NCBI GenBank assembly: GCA_938040735.1
Contig: CALHYE010000001.1
Span: forward strand, 110,414 to 174,413
DNA from: an uncultured Bellilinea sp.
GTDB lineage: Bacteria > Chloroflexota > Anaerolineae > Anaerolineales > Anaerolineaceae
DNA length: 64,000 nt
Reading direction: 5' to 3'
Every line of letters starts with the position of its first letter. Within the stretch, counting starts at the first letter, position 1. Position numbers and translations under genes: made by a program. The notes below the pieces were generated by a model that was not told where the DNA came from, ran no database searches, and worked only from the letters and a program-made list of their open reading frames with translations. This document shows, one piece after another, positions 7,024 to 15,092 of the stretch.

Positions 7024-9372
7024 GTGGCAGGAAAATACGTTCATCAATCCATTTTACGGCTTGAAGACCCGGAATTGATCACCGCGAGGGTGCAATTTCT
7101 CGATGATATCAAACTTCCGGATATGCTTCATGCCGCTTTCAAACGTTCGGATTACGCTCATGCCCGCATCAAGAGCATTGATGTCAGTGAAGCCCGCAAA
7201 CTTCCGGGCGTAATTGGGGTTTACACCGCCGAGGATTTCGGCGATTATGTCAAACCCGGCCCCTTGCAGGTGCCGCCGCCGACGGCCATCAAAGGCGCAA
7301 CCTATGTAGCGCGCACAACGATGCCGATTGCTAAGGATAAAGTGCGATACGCGGGTGAGCCGGTCGCCATTGTGATTGCCGAATCGCGCTATATTGCCGA
7401 AGACGCCTGCGACCTGATCTACGTGGATTACGAACCGTTAGAAGCTGTGGTTGATCTGGAAAAGGCTCTTCAACCCGGTTCGCCGCTGGTGCATGAAGAT
7501 TTGCCTTCCAATGAAGCCGGTCATGTGCGGCAGGAACGCGGTTCGTGGGAACAGGCTGTCAAAGAGGCGGATTTGGTGATCAAGCGAAAATTTTTCATCA
7601 ACCGCAACGCCGGCGCTGCCCTGGAAAACCGCGGCATCATCGTCCAATGGGATAAGCACGCCAAGCAAATGACCATTTGGTGCGGCACCCAATCGGTGAT
7701 TGCGCTGCGTAATCAAACCGCTGCGCGGTTAGGGTTGTTTGAAAGTCAAGTAAGAGTAATCACCCCCAATATGGGCGGCGGCTTTGGTCCAAAAATCAAT
7801 ACCTCTTTGCCGGATGATGCCCTTATCACCTATCTGGCAATGAAATTAGAGCGGCCGATCAAGTGGGTGGAAGACCGGCGTGAAAACTTTTTAGCCACCA
7901 CCTCGGAACGCGATCAAGTACACTATTGCGAAATTGCAGTCAAGCGGGATGGGACGATTGTCGGGTTAAAGGACTTTTTCTACCACAACAGCGGCGCTTA
8001 CAATCCTTATATGATGACGGTTCCGCTCAACAGTCAGTCCCACACCGTCACCAATTACCGTGTCCCGAACTTCCTGACCGAGTTTTATATGGTCTTCACC
8101 AATCAGATGATTGTTACTCCGGTGCGGGGCGCAGGTCGTCAGTATGGGGTCTTCGTAATGGAGCGCATGTTGGATGCGGCAGCCCGGGAATTAGGTATGA
8201 GCCCGGTTGAAATCCGCCGTAAAAATTTGCTGCCAGCCAATGCTTACCCTTACTACACCAACATTATCGGGCAGGACTTTGTGGAAGGCGTACTGGATAG
8301 CGGGGATTATCCTTCAGCTTTTGAAAAGACGCTTGAATTGATCGAGTACGATCGCTTTGTTAACGAAGTGCAGCCCAAACTGCGCGCGCAAGGTAAGAAA
8401 GTGGGGATCGGCGTAGCTTGTTTCAGTGAAGGCACCGGCGTCGGCCCTTATGAAGGCGCACGGGTGACCGTTGGCGGGAATGGGAAAGTTGTGGCCAGTA
8501 CCGGTTACACTTCTCAAGGACAAGCCCATTACACCACTTTTGCCCAAATTGTGGCTGATCAATTGGGTGTGGATGTTAAGGATGTAAAGATTATTACCGG
8601 CGATACGGGCTATTTTGGTTGGGGCGCCGGCACTTTCGCCAGCCGCGGTATCACGGTGGCCGGTACCGCAACTTATATGGCTGCTCAAAAAGTACGCCAA
8701 AAGGCGCTCAAATTAGCCAGCAAGATTTTGGAAGCGCCGGAAGAAGAACTGGAACTGGCGGATGGCGTGGTGCGGGTTGCCGATATTCCCTCTAAATTCA
8801 TCGCCTTGGGCGATCTGGCAAATCTGGCTAACCCGATGCGGGGAACGATGGAACCCGGCACCGAACCGGGTCTGGAAGCGGTGGCCTATTACGGCCCCCC
8901 CTACGGTGCAACGGGAGCCGGCTGCATGGCAATCATTCTGGAAGTAGACCCGGAGACAATGCAGGTCAGCATGGAAAAGATGGCTATGGTGCATGACTGC
9001 GGCACGCCGGTTAACCCGATGGTGGTGGATGGTCAGATCCATGGCGGTATTCAAATGGGCATTGGCGATGCGTTTTATGAAGAGTTAATTTACGACGAAA
9101 ACGGTCAGTTACTGACCGCCTCGTTTATGGATTATCTCTTCCCGCAGGCAACCGATATGCCCAAGAAATTGGTGTTGGGTCACATGGAGACTCCCTCACC
9201 GCTCAATCCGCTGGGAATTAAGGGCGTAGGCGAAGCCGGCGCGATCCCCGTGCCTTCCGCCTTTGCGCAGGCGGTCGAAAACGCTTTGCAGGATACCGGT
9301 GTTGAATTTGACCGCGATACCCTCTCACCCAGCCGAATCTTTACCTACGTTCAAATGGCGAAGGGCGCTTAA
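7024..9372 (+). CDS. Molybdenum hydroxylase large, molybdopterin-binding subunit
   Basis: About 782 residues, of the CoxL/XdhA aldehyde oxidase/xanthine dehydrogenase type. GGGFG lies at about 251-255 and the catalytic Glu of the GVGEAG block at residue 737. The loop carrying the CODH-specific cysteine (AYRCSFR type) reads VRGAGRQ at about 367, so this is not a CO dehydrogenase. I prefer the GTG at 7024, with AAAGGAG eight bases upstream, over the ATG at 7006, which has no site. The enzyme probably hydroxylates a purine, pyrimidine or related N-heterocycle, judged from the NCS2 permease and FdrA/cyclase neighbours. The substrate cannot be read from the sequence. Confidence 0.92.
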   Translation: MAGKYVHQSILRLEDPELITARVQFLDDIKLPDMLHAAFKRSDYAHARIKSIDVSEARKLPGVIGVYTAEDFGDYVKPGPLQVPPPTAIKGATYVARTTMPIAKDKVRYAGEPVAIVIAESRYIAEDACDLIYVDYEPLEAVVDLEKALQPGSPLVHEDLPSNEAGHVRQERGSWEQAVKEADLVIKRKFFINRNAGAALENRGIIVQWDKHAKQMTIWCGTQSVIALRNQTAARLGLFESQVRVITPNMGGGFGPKINTSLPDDALITYLAMKLERPIKWVEDRRENFLATTSERDQVHYCEIAVKRDGTIVGLKDFFYHNSGAYNPYMMTVPLNSQSHTVTNYRVPNFLTEFYMVFTNQMIVTPVRGAGRQYGVFVMERMLDAAARELGMSPVEIRRKNLLPANAYPYYTNIIGQDFVEGVLDSGDYPSAFEKTLELIEYDRFVNEVQPKLRAQGKKVGIGVACFSEGTGVGPYEGARVTVGGNGKVVASTGYTSQGQAHYTTFAQIVADQLGVDVKDVKIITGDTGYFGWGAGTFASRGITVAGTATYMAAQKVRQKALKLASKILEAPEEELELADGVVRVADIPSKFIALGDLANLANPMRGTMEPGTEPGLEAVAYYGPPYGATGAGCMAIILEVDPETMQVSMEKMAMVHDCGTPVNPMVVDGQIHGGIQMGIGDAFYEELIYDENGQLLTASFMDYLFPQATDMPKKLVLGHMETPSPLNPLGIKGVGEAGAIPVPSAFAQAVENALQDTGVEFDRDTLSPSRIFTYVQMAKGA

Positions 9373-9443
9373 AGCCCTTCGCCTTGAATGGATCATTGAG
9401 TCCAAAGCCCTATTCTCAAACTTATGATGGAGGATTATTTATA

Positions 9444-10079
9444 ATGAAACTGGAAGGCGAGCACGTTTTTAAAGGTCCCCGCGAAGCAGTCTGGGAAATG
9501 TTCTACGATCCTGAAGTGCTGGCCAGCGCTTTACCGGGAACACAGAAGCTGGAAATGGTTGCCGAAAATGAATACGAAGGCGCCATGAACGTCCGAATTG
9601 GCCCGGTTTCCGGCTCTTTTACCGGAAAATTAGTTATTTCCGATGTGGTTGAACCCGAATCTTGCACGCTGACGGTAGACGGGCGCGGTACGCCCGGTTT
9701 TGCTAAAGGGGTCGGCCGAGTGCAATTCATTGATCAAGGTGATGGCACTACCCTGCTGAAATATGAAGGGGATATGAACATCGGCGGCGCGCTGGCGAGC
9801 GTCGGCCAGCGAATGATCGACTCGGTTGCCAAGACCATGATCCGCCAGGCGTTCGAAGTGCTGGATAAAGCTCTGGAAGCCCGCCTTGCTGCCAAAGCCA
9901 GCGGCAGTGAGGTTGTTGACTTCAAACCCCCGTCTGAAACGGAATTTGCCGCTGCCGTAGCCAAAGACATGGCGGGGGGTTTAACTAAAGTGCCAGAGAT
10001 CCGATTGCTGATGTACATCATTCCTCTGGTTGCTGTTTTAGTCCTTCTGGCTGTTTTATTCCGTGGTTGCAGCGGTTGA
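9444..10079 (+). CDS. CoxG-like SRPBCC protein with C-terminal membrane anchor
   Basis: A 211-residue protein. Residues 1-145 are an SRPBCC/CoxG lipid-binding fold (start MKLEGEHVFKGP, then a DPEVLASALPG motif). A linker follows, and a single hydrophobic segment at about 188-207 ends the chain. CoxG proteins linked to Mo-hydroxylases have been reported to tether the enzyme to the membrane and to handle menaquinone. The ATG at 9444 has ATGGAGG upstream; the open frame extends 20 codons further without a site. Encoded 71 bases after the large subunit, it implies that electrons from the hydroxylase enter the respiratory quinone pool. Confidence 0.85.
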   Translation: MKLEGEHVFKGPREAVWEMFYDPEVLASALPGTQKLEMVAENEYEGAMNVRIGPVSGSFTGKLVISDVVEPESCTLTVDGRGTPGFAKGVGRVQFIDQGDGTTLLKYEGDMNIGGALASVGQRMIDSVAKTMIRQAFEVLDKALEARLAAKASGSEVVDFKPPSETEFAAAVAKDMAGGLTKVPEIRLLMYIIPLVAVLVLLAVLFRGCSG

Positions 10080-10176
10080 TGCCGCTGAGATGAGAAAGGA
10101 GGCGCCTATCGAGGTATTCCGATCATACACCCAATACATGGTTCGGATGTCCGCTTAAATCCGCAAGGAGGAGAGG

Positions 10177-10194
10177 ATGTTCCCGAACAAATAA
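10177..10194 (+). CDS. Possible five-codon leader ORF
   Basis: In the 198-base gap before the permease, AAGGAGGAGAGG is followed immediately by ATG, four sense codons (encoding MFPNK in all) and TAA. The ribosome site is stronger than that of most real genes here. Short partly complementary GGTTCGGA and TCCGGACC segments flank it at 10140-10147 and about 10206-10213. It could be a translated leader controlling the permease, or a relic. No other gene is seen in 10080-10277. Confidence 0.3.
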   Translation: MFPNK

Positions 10195-10277
10195 GGACAG
10201 TTGTTCCGGACCCAATTCCCAACCCCCAGTTTTCAATTTATTCTATCCATTTCTTTCTTCAAGGGAGGAAGACTTCA

Positions 10278-11684
10278 ATGGCAACTGATGTTCAAAAACC
10301 AGCGATTCTGGGTTACCTGCCGCAGGATACCCCGCCGGTTGGACGTATGATTCTGCTGGGTTTCCAGCACGTGATCACGATGTTCCCGGCGACGGTGCTG
10401 TGCGCGCTGCTGATGGGTTTCCCGGTCAGCACGGTGTTGACGGTAACCGGCTTTGGGACAGTGGTGGCGTTGATTGCCTCCAAACTGGCGATCGGCAATT
10501 ACATTCCACTGTACTACGGTTCGTCCTTCAGCTACATTGCTGCCGTTACCGCCATCACCAAACCGACCTTCGGCGTGCCGGCTGATCCGGCGCTGCTGTC
10601 CATCGTTCAAACCGGTTTCATCGCTACCGGCGTGATCAACATCATCGTTGGGTTGATCATCCGGATTTCCGGCGGTAAGGAAGCCCTCGATAAAGTTCTG
10701 CCGCCTGTGGTAACCGGCTCGGTGGCCTGCACCATCGGTATTGGTCTTGGGAAGGCTGCTTTGGATATGTCCTCCGGTGTGGCAGGCGGCATCCTGACCG
10801 GCGACATGACCTGGTGGACGGTTTCTCTGATTACCTTGCTGGCCGCCTTCATCTTCTCGGTTTATCTGCAAGGTAAGGGTTTCATCGGCATGCTGCCGAT
10901 TTTGCTGGCGGCCATTGTCGGCTACATCGTGGCCATTCCCTTTGGTCTGGTCAACTTCTCGCTGCTCGGTCAGTCGGCGCTGTTCCGCGCCCCGCAGTTC
11001 ACCTTCCCCAACTTTGCCAGCGACCTGACCCTGACGGTGATCTTTGGCGTGGGCGTAATGGCTATCGCCACCATTCCCGAATCCACCGCGCACCTGTACC
11101 AGATCAGCCTGTATGTGGACCACCTTGCCGAAGAACAAGGCCGCGAGAAACTGCGCCTGAACCGCTACATCGGCATCAACCTGATGATTGACGGCTTGAA
11201 CGACCTTGTCAACGGCATCTTTGGTTCGACCGCCGGTACCAACTACGGCGAGAACAATTCGCTGATGGTGATCACCCGCAACTACTCCGGCCCGGTGCTG
11301 ATCACGGCAGGTTTTATTTCGGTGCTGCTGGGTTTCATCGGTCCGCTGGCGGATCTGGTCTCAACCATTCCGACCGCGGTATCCGGCGGTTTGTCCATCT
11401 ACCTGTTTGGCGTCATCGGCATGCAGGGTATTGCGCTGATGCTGGCGGAAAAGGTCAACCTGTTTGATCCCAAGCAGCTGGCGATCGGCGCAACCATCCT
11501 GATTGTGGGTATTGGCGGCAACATCGGCTACGAGGGCGGTTTCCTGCCGATCCCGATCCTCAAGGGTCTGTTCCCCTTCGGCTGGCCTGCCATTGCGACC
11601 GGCGCCGTCATTGGTATTCTTTTGAACCTGATCACCAGTTTCTGGAAACCGCCAGTGGAACGGCTGAATATTCTTAATAACTAG
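10278..11684 (+). CDS. NCS2 family uracil/xanthine permease
   Basis: A 468-residue polytopic membrane protein with the 12-14 hydrophobic segments of the NCS2 (UraA/PbuX) family. Substrate-site regions are visible: an IPESTAHL segment, where NCS2 carriers place a conserved Glu, and GTNYGENNSL, matching the conserved TTYGEN block. It should import a nucleobase-like compound by ion symport. AGGGAGG precedes the ATG. As the last gene of the cluster before an intrinsic terminator, it most likely supplies the substrate of the molybdenum hydroxylase; xanthine, urate or a pyrimidine are the usual family choices. Confidence 0.92.
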   Translation: MATDVQKPAILGYLPQDTPPVGRMILLGFQHVITMFPATVLCALLMGFPVSTVLTVTGFGTVVALIASKLAIGNYIPLYYGSSFSYIAAVTAITKPTFGVPADPALLSIVQTGFIATGVINIIVGLIIRISGGKEALDKVLPPVVTGSVACTIGIGLGKAALDMSSGVAGGILTGDMTWWTVSLITLLAAFIFSVYLQGKGFIGMLPILLAAIVGYIVAIPFGLVNFSLLGQSALFRAPQFTFPNFASDLTLTVIFGVGVMAIATIPESTAHLYQISLYVDHLAEEQGREKLRLNRYIGINLMIDGLNDLVNGIFGSTAGTNYGENNSLMVITRNYSGPVLITAGFISVLLGFIGPLADLVSTIPTAVSGGLSIYLFGVIGMQGIALMLAEKVNLFDPKQLAIGATILIVGIGGNIGYEGGFLPIPILKGLFPFGWPAIATGAVIGILLNLITSFWKPPVERLNILNN

Positions 11685-11745
11685 GGAAGCTGCAAAGGAT
11701 TGCAACAGCCGTTCAGAATTCAACTGACGTAATCTTTCCTGGAAA

Positions 11746-11783
11746 GCTCCCGGTGTCTGTTGGCTGACATCGGGAGCCTTTTT
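11746..11783 (+). terminator. Intrinsic terminator after the permease
   Basis: The hairpin GCTCCCGGTGTC...GACATCGGGAGC (11746-11777, one G-T pair) is followed by a T-run at 11779-11783. It ends the catabolic cluster. Confidence 0.85.
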
Positions 11784-11787
11784 AGAA

Positions 11788-11793
11788 TATAAT
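11788..11793 (+). promoter_or_regulatory. -10 box (TATAAT) for the NmrA-like operon
   Basis: A perfect TATAAT immediately after the terminator and 12 bases before the first ATG at 11806. Transcription would begin within a few bases of the start codon, leaving almost no leader. No clear -35 element is seen because that space is the terminator stem. Confidence 0.55.
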
Positions 11794-11805
11794 ACACCGG
11801 AAAAG

Positions 11806-12687
11806 ATGATGGACAGAAAAATTTTGATAACCGGCGCTGGCGGCAAGACTGGTATAGCGGTGTGCCAAGCGCTGACCAAAAAAGGCTTTAAAATTCGAGC
11901 CTGGGTGCGTCAGGATGCTTATACGCCGCCTCTCCGTCAGATCGGAATTGATGATTTCATCGTTGGCGATCTTCTCGAGTATTTGCTGGCGGAGAGGGCT
12001 ATGCGGGGAGTCGGGGCTGTTTACCACATTCCACCCAATATGAATCCGAACGAATTGAGCATAGCCGAGAATCTAATCGAAAGTGCGCAGCGGGAGGGTG
12101 TGGAACGGTTGGTTTATCATTCGGTGCTGCACCCCCAAGTGGAGGAAATGCCGCATCACTGGCAAAAAATGCGGGTTGAAGAACGTTTGTTCGCCAGCGG
12201 TCTGGCGTTTACTATTCTCCAGCCCGCGGTTTATATGCAGAATCTTCTTGGGTACAGTCAGTCCATTCAGCAGGATGGGGTGTATGCTATCCCTTACTCG
12301 CTGGATGCGCCGCTCAGTCAGGTTCATCTGGGAGATGTAGCCGAAGCGGCGATGAAAGTTCTGGTCGAAGATAACCATGCGTATGCCATTTACGAATTGT
12401 GCGGCTCGGAGGTTCTCACGGCCAGAGAGATTGCTCATCGGCTTTCTACACACCTTGCAAGACCGGTCGAAGCTATACCAATTGACCGTGACGAATGGCA
12501 AAGAAAAATGCTGGCAGAGGGCATGCCTGAGTATGCGGTCAATACGTTATTGAAAATGTTTCTTTATTACGAAAAATACGGTATGCGCGGCAACCCGAAC
12601 GTATTAAGGATGCTGTTGGGGAGAAGTCCTACCACCTTTGATGAATTTCTGGCTGAAAATTTCAAGCGAGGAGCGGAGCATGGATAA
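11806..12687 (+). CDS. NmrA-like NAD(P)-binding oxidoreductase/regulator
   Basis: 293 residues with the N-terminal Rossmann motif TGAGGKTG (residues 9-16) of atypical short-chain dehydrogenases of the NmrA/HSCARG type. The second acidic strand is VRQD, which suggests NADP(H). The YxxxK pair of classical SDRs is not obvious. Family members are redox sensors or quinone/isoflavone-type reductases. Its 3' end overlaps the next gene by 8 bases. The very short distance from the -10 box suggests a leaderless or near-leaderless mRNA. Confidence 0.8.
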   Translation: MMDRKILITGAGGKTGIAVCQALTKKGFKIRAWVRQDAYTPPLRQIGIDDFIVGDLLEYLLAERAMRGVGAVYHIPPNMNPNELSIAENLIESAQREGVERLVYHSVLHPQVEEMPHHWQKMRVEERLFASGLAFTILQPAVYMQNLLGYSQSIQQDGVYAIPYSLDAPLSQVHLGDVAEAAMKVLVEDNHAYAIYELCGSEVLTAREIAHRLSTHLARPVEAIPIDRDEWQRKMLAEGMPEYAVNTLLKMFLYYEKYGMRGNPNVLRMLLGRSPTTFDEFLAENFKRGAEHG

Positions 12688-13189
12688 GAACAAGAGCCAG
12701 CACTACAACTTCTGCCACGAAGCCCTGCCGACTCTGTTTCACTCCCAAACTAAAGGATTTATGGAGTATCTGGAACGGGATGGATTGAAGTTTCTTAAGT
12801 TCTGGTGGGATCACGTTGGGGAACGTTTGGATGACTCTAAATGTTCCTCCTTTTCCGGCGCTCAGTTTGAAGTCCGCGAGGTTGCGCAAAAAAAGTCGCG
12901 GGTGGTTTTGGTGCGCTTGCCAACTCCAGCCGTCAATTATGAGTTTTACCTGATGGCGCTGGTGCAAACGCCCGAAAAACGTCTGCCGATGGTGCGGCTG
13001 CCCAATACCCGCGTGTTTGCGCTTGAAAAAGTTCCAACCGAAATGAGCGAAAGCGGGACAATGTTTGTGGAAATTACGCCGCGCTGCAGAATGCTCAGGG
13101 TTAAGGAAGGCCCAAAACCTTCGATGCAGAGCTTTTATAACGCCGTTCTCAAATATGTATGGAAGAAAGACTTTGGAGGCTTGGAATGA
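12680..13189 (+). CDS. Conserved hypothetical protein
   Basis: 169 residues starting at ATG 12680, preceded by GAGGAGCGG; it overlaps the NmrA-like gene by 8 bases. The protein is soluble, with no signal, membrane segment or metal motif, and mixed alpha/beta with conserved-looking aromatic patches. I do not recognise the family. Translational coupling with NmrA-like, membrane and MoaD-like genes suggests they act together. Confidence 0.7.
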   Translation: MDKNKSQHYNFCHEALPTLFHSQTKGFMEYLERDGLKFLKFWWDHVGERLDDSKCSSFSGAQFEVREVAQKKSRVVLVRLPTPAVNYEFYLMALVQTPEKRLPMVRLPNTRVFALEKVPTEMSESGTMFVEITPRCRMLRVKEGPKPSMQSFYNAVLKYVWKKDFGGLE

Positions 13190-13515
13190 AATTCGATATT
13201 GGACTGGCAATTACGGCTGTGGCGATGTTATTCTTTTATCTGCGCCTAGCCATGCTGCGCGGCAGAAAACGCCGCCTGGAACGCGAGCAAGCCCTCAAAG
13301 CCAAAAAAAGCGGCAAAGGCGCCAAAATTTCCCTGCCCGATCCGAACAAGCCGAGATATGAAATTCGCAGCTGGGTGTTGGTCGGTGTTGCCGTTGGTTT
13401 GATGTTGATGGGATTAGCTGCCCGTCAGACAGCTTCTTTCCCCCAAATCCTGCAGGATTACTGGTGGGTAGGAACTTCGCTGGGAGCTGTCTTGTTCTCT
13501 TTCTGTTTTAAGTGA
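13186..13515 (+). CDS. Small membrane protein
   Basis: 109 residues. One hydrophobic segment at the N-terminus (about 5-24), a very basic, lysine-rich cytoplasmic loop (25-60), then two further membrane segments (about 63-82 and 92-108). It starts at ATG 13186 inside the previous stop (ATGA overlap) with TTTGGAGG upstream. Function unknown. Confidence 0.7.
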   Translation: MKFDIGLAITAVAMLFFYLRLAMLRGRKRRLEREQALKAKKSGKGAKISLPDPNKPRYEIRSWVLVGVAVGLMLMGLAARQTASFPQILQDYWWVGTSLGAVLFSFCFK

Positions 13516-13826
13516 TGAGTAAGTCAGTGCAGCCGGAAACCATTCGAATTACAATTGAATTTACCAATCTCGCAAAATATATCGCTGGCGCGCCGGCGAT
13601 TGAGATAGAATTTCCGCGCGGGATTACTTTCGGTCAAATAGTCGAATGGCTGGCAGAGCGGTATCCCGATATGGTCGGCATCATCATTCAAGATGACAGA
13701 AAGGCTTTAATGAATTCCAACCTTTTCATCATCAACGGGGAAATGGCTCAGCCAGCCTTTTTGATGAATGATTCACCCAAGGATGGCGACCGCTTGACTC
13801 TGGTTGCAGTTGCAACCGGCGGTTAG
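13515..13826 (+). CDS. MoaD/ThiS-like beta-grasp sulfur-carrier protein
   Basis: 103 residues ending in Gly-Gly, with the beta-grasp pattern of MoaD/ThiS (an ITFGQIVEWLAERYP helix region and a GDRLTLVAVATGG end). The terminal GG is where such carriers are adenylated and thiocarboxylated for molybdopterin or other sulfur transfer. Stop and start overlap (TGATG) with the gene before it. No other Moco synthesis gene lies here, but a Mo-hydroxylase is encoded 4-7 kb upstream. It could serve Moco synthesis or a dedicated sulfur transfer linked to its own operon. Confidence 0.75.
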   Translation: MSKSVQPETIRITIEFTNLAKYIAGAPAIEIEFPRGITFGQIVEWLAERYPDMVGIIIQDDRKALMNSNLFIINGEMAQPAFLMNDSPKDGDRLTLVAVATGG

Positions 13827-13838
13827 AGTCCTGGGTAG

Positions 13839-14051
13839 TTAGCGCAGGAAGAAAGATAAAATAATCAAAACCGCAAAAAAAGAACCAGCCAGAATTCCAA
13901 TCCGCTTTAAGTCTTTAATGATCGGGGTGTAATCGGGGTTGAATTCGGCGCTGCCAGAATAACGGCCGGTGGGAGCCGGGCTGCTTTTCGCAGAACTTTC
14001 ACGGCTGATTGATTCGCTGGATGAAACGCGGCGTTTTTGTTTCTTGCTCAT
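13839..14051 (-). CDS. Small single-pass membrane protein after sortase
   Basis: 70 residues: a Ser/Arg/Lys-rich N-terminus (about 1-45) and one C-terminal membrane segment (about 51-68). GGAG lies 7 bases before the ATG. It starts 20 bases after the sortase stop, so it is probably co-transcribed with it. No known family. Its end is only 12 bases from the convergent MoaD-like gene. Confidence 0.65.
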   Translation of the reverse strand: MSKKQKRRVSSSESISRESSAKSSPAPTGRYSGSAEFNPDYTPIIKDLKRIGILAGSFFAVLIILSFFLR

Positions 14052-14071
14052 TCAGAACTCCTCATTAGAAG

Positions 14072-14980
14072 TTATCTTTGTTCAACGAAATTGGCGGTTA
14101 CTACTATGCGCTGGGTGTCCACCATGTATGGGTAACAGGAAATCAAGGTGACCACCGCCTCGCGGGTGGGCGCAAGCACCTCAACCCGGGTTGGCTCGAC
14201 AATTTGCGATTGCTGGACCACATAGACAAAGGCGCGCTGGCTGGTGTAGATGATGATTTCGTCGCCTTTTTTCAGTTTGTCCAAATCGCGGAAGATTTCA
14301 CCGAACACATCATTATGGGCTGAAAGCACCAGGTTGCCTTTCTGCCCCGGATTGGGCGAGCCAATCATTGTGCCAACCCCTTTTTTAAGCTGTTCCCAGC
14401 CATCCCCCTGTACGACTGGCGCATCTACCCCGATGGCCGGGATTTGGATGCGGACGGCTTGTTCCGGGCTGGGGGTGGGGATGGGCAGGCTGGCAAAGGT
14501 TTGCACCAGGGGACGCAGATGTTCGGGGATTTCGGCATCGTTGGGGCGCACGCCGCCCGGTGAGTTGGGCGGGGTGTGTCCGGAAGGCAGCACCACTGCT
14601 TGAATGAGCGGGGTGGGGGTGAAGGTTGGCTGCTGCAAGGCGGCGGCCACTTCCTGGTTCAGGCTGCGAATCAGGTTCATGCCATTCAGCAACACAAATG
14701 CCAGACCGAGCACCGCAGCAATTTCGACAAACAGCAGCAAGCGGTCTAACCAGCGGTTGGTTTTGCGGCGGGGAGAGAACCGTTCAAGGTCAGTTTCGAC
14801 CTCGCCAAGCGGCTGAACGGCCTGGAATGCCGAAACATTCGGTTGAGGTTCTACCTGGACAACCCTGCCGGTACGGCGAAAGCGCTCCAGCCGTTGTTCA
14901 CGTTCAGCCCGGCGCTTTTCCACCAGAATTTGCCTCAACTCTTCGACGGTAAGTTCTTCAACAGATCGTCTGCGGCGCAA
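14072..14980 (-). CDS. Class D/E-type sortase
   Basis: 302 residues. A long charged cytoplasmic N-terminus (1-75) precedes one membrane segment (about 80-100) and a Pro/Thr linker; the sortase fold fills 175-302. The catalytic triad is visible: H222 (in SAHND), C282 (in TLISC) and R291. The enzyme would cleave LPXTG-like signals and link surface proteins to the wall or to each other. The start is TTG at 14980 with GGAAG upstream; a TATAAT for this strand lies at 15014-15019. A likely substrate with an LPDTG signal is encoded at 37974-38609. Confidence 0.9.
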   Translation of the reverse strand: MRRRRSVEELTVEELRQILVEKRRAEREQRLERFRRTGRVVQVEPQPNVSAFQAVQPLGEVETDLERFSPRRKTNRWLDRLLLFVEIAAVLGLAFVLLNGMNLIRSLNQEVAAALQQPTFTPTPLIQAVVLPSGHTPPNSPGGVRPNDAEIPEHLRPLVQTFASLPIPTPSPEQAVRIQIPAIGVDAPVVQGDGWEQLKKGVGTMIGSPNPGQKGNLVLSAHNDVFGEIFRDLDKLKKGDEIIIYTSQRAFVYVVQQSQIVEPTRVEVLAPTREAVVTLISCYPYMVDTQRIVVTANFVEQR

Positions 14981-15013
14981 GAGACTTGCTTCCTTTCCTG
15001 TCCAATCCTCAAA

Positions 15014-15019
15014 ATTATA
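15014..15019 (-). promoter_or_regulatory. -10 box for the sortase gene
   Basis: TATAAT on the minus strand, about 34 bases before the TTG start of the sortase. I see no convincing -35 at the usual distance. Confidence 0.45.
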
Positions 15020-15092
15020 CCCGATTTTGGCGATGCCGCGATTTCAAAAAAGAACCGGATTATGGTAAGATAATCCGTAATCAAAAATAGGA

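Noticed and set aside
5638..9372. Carbon monoxide dehydrogenase (coxMSL)
   Set aside because: Gene order and CoxG fit, but the large subunit lacks the AYRCSFR-type active-site cysteine loop (VRGAGRQ instead).
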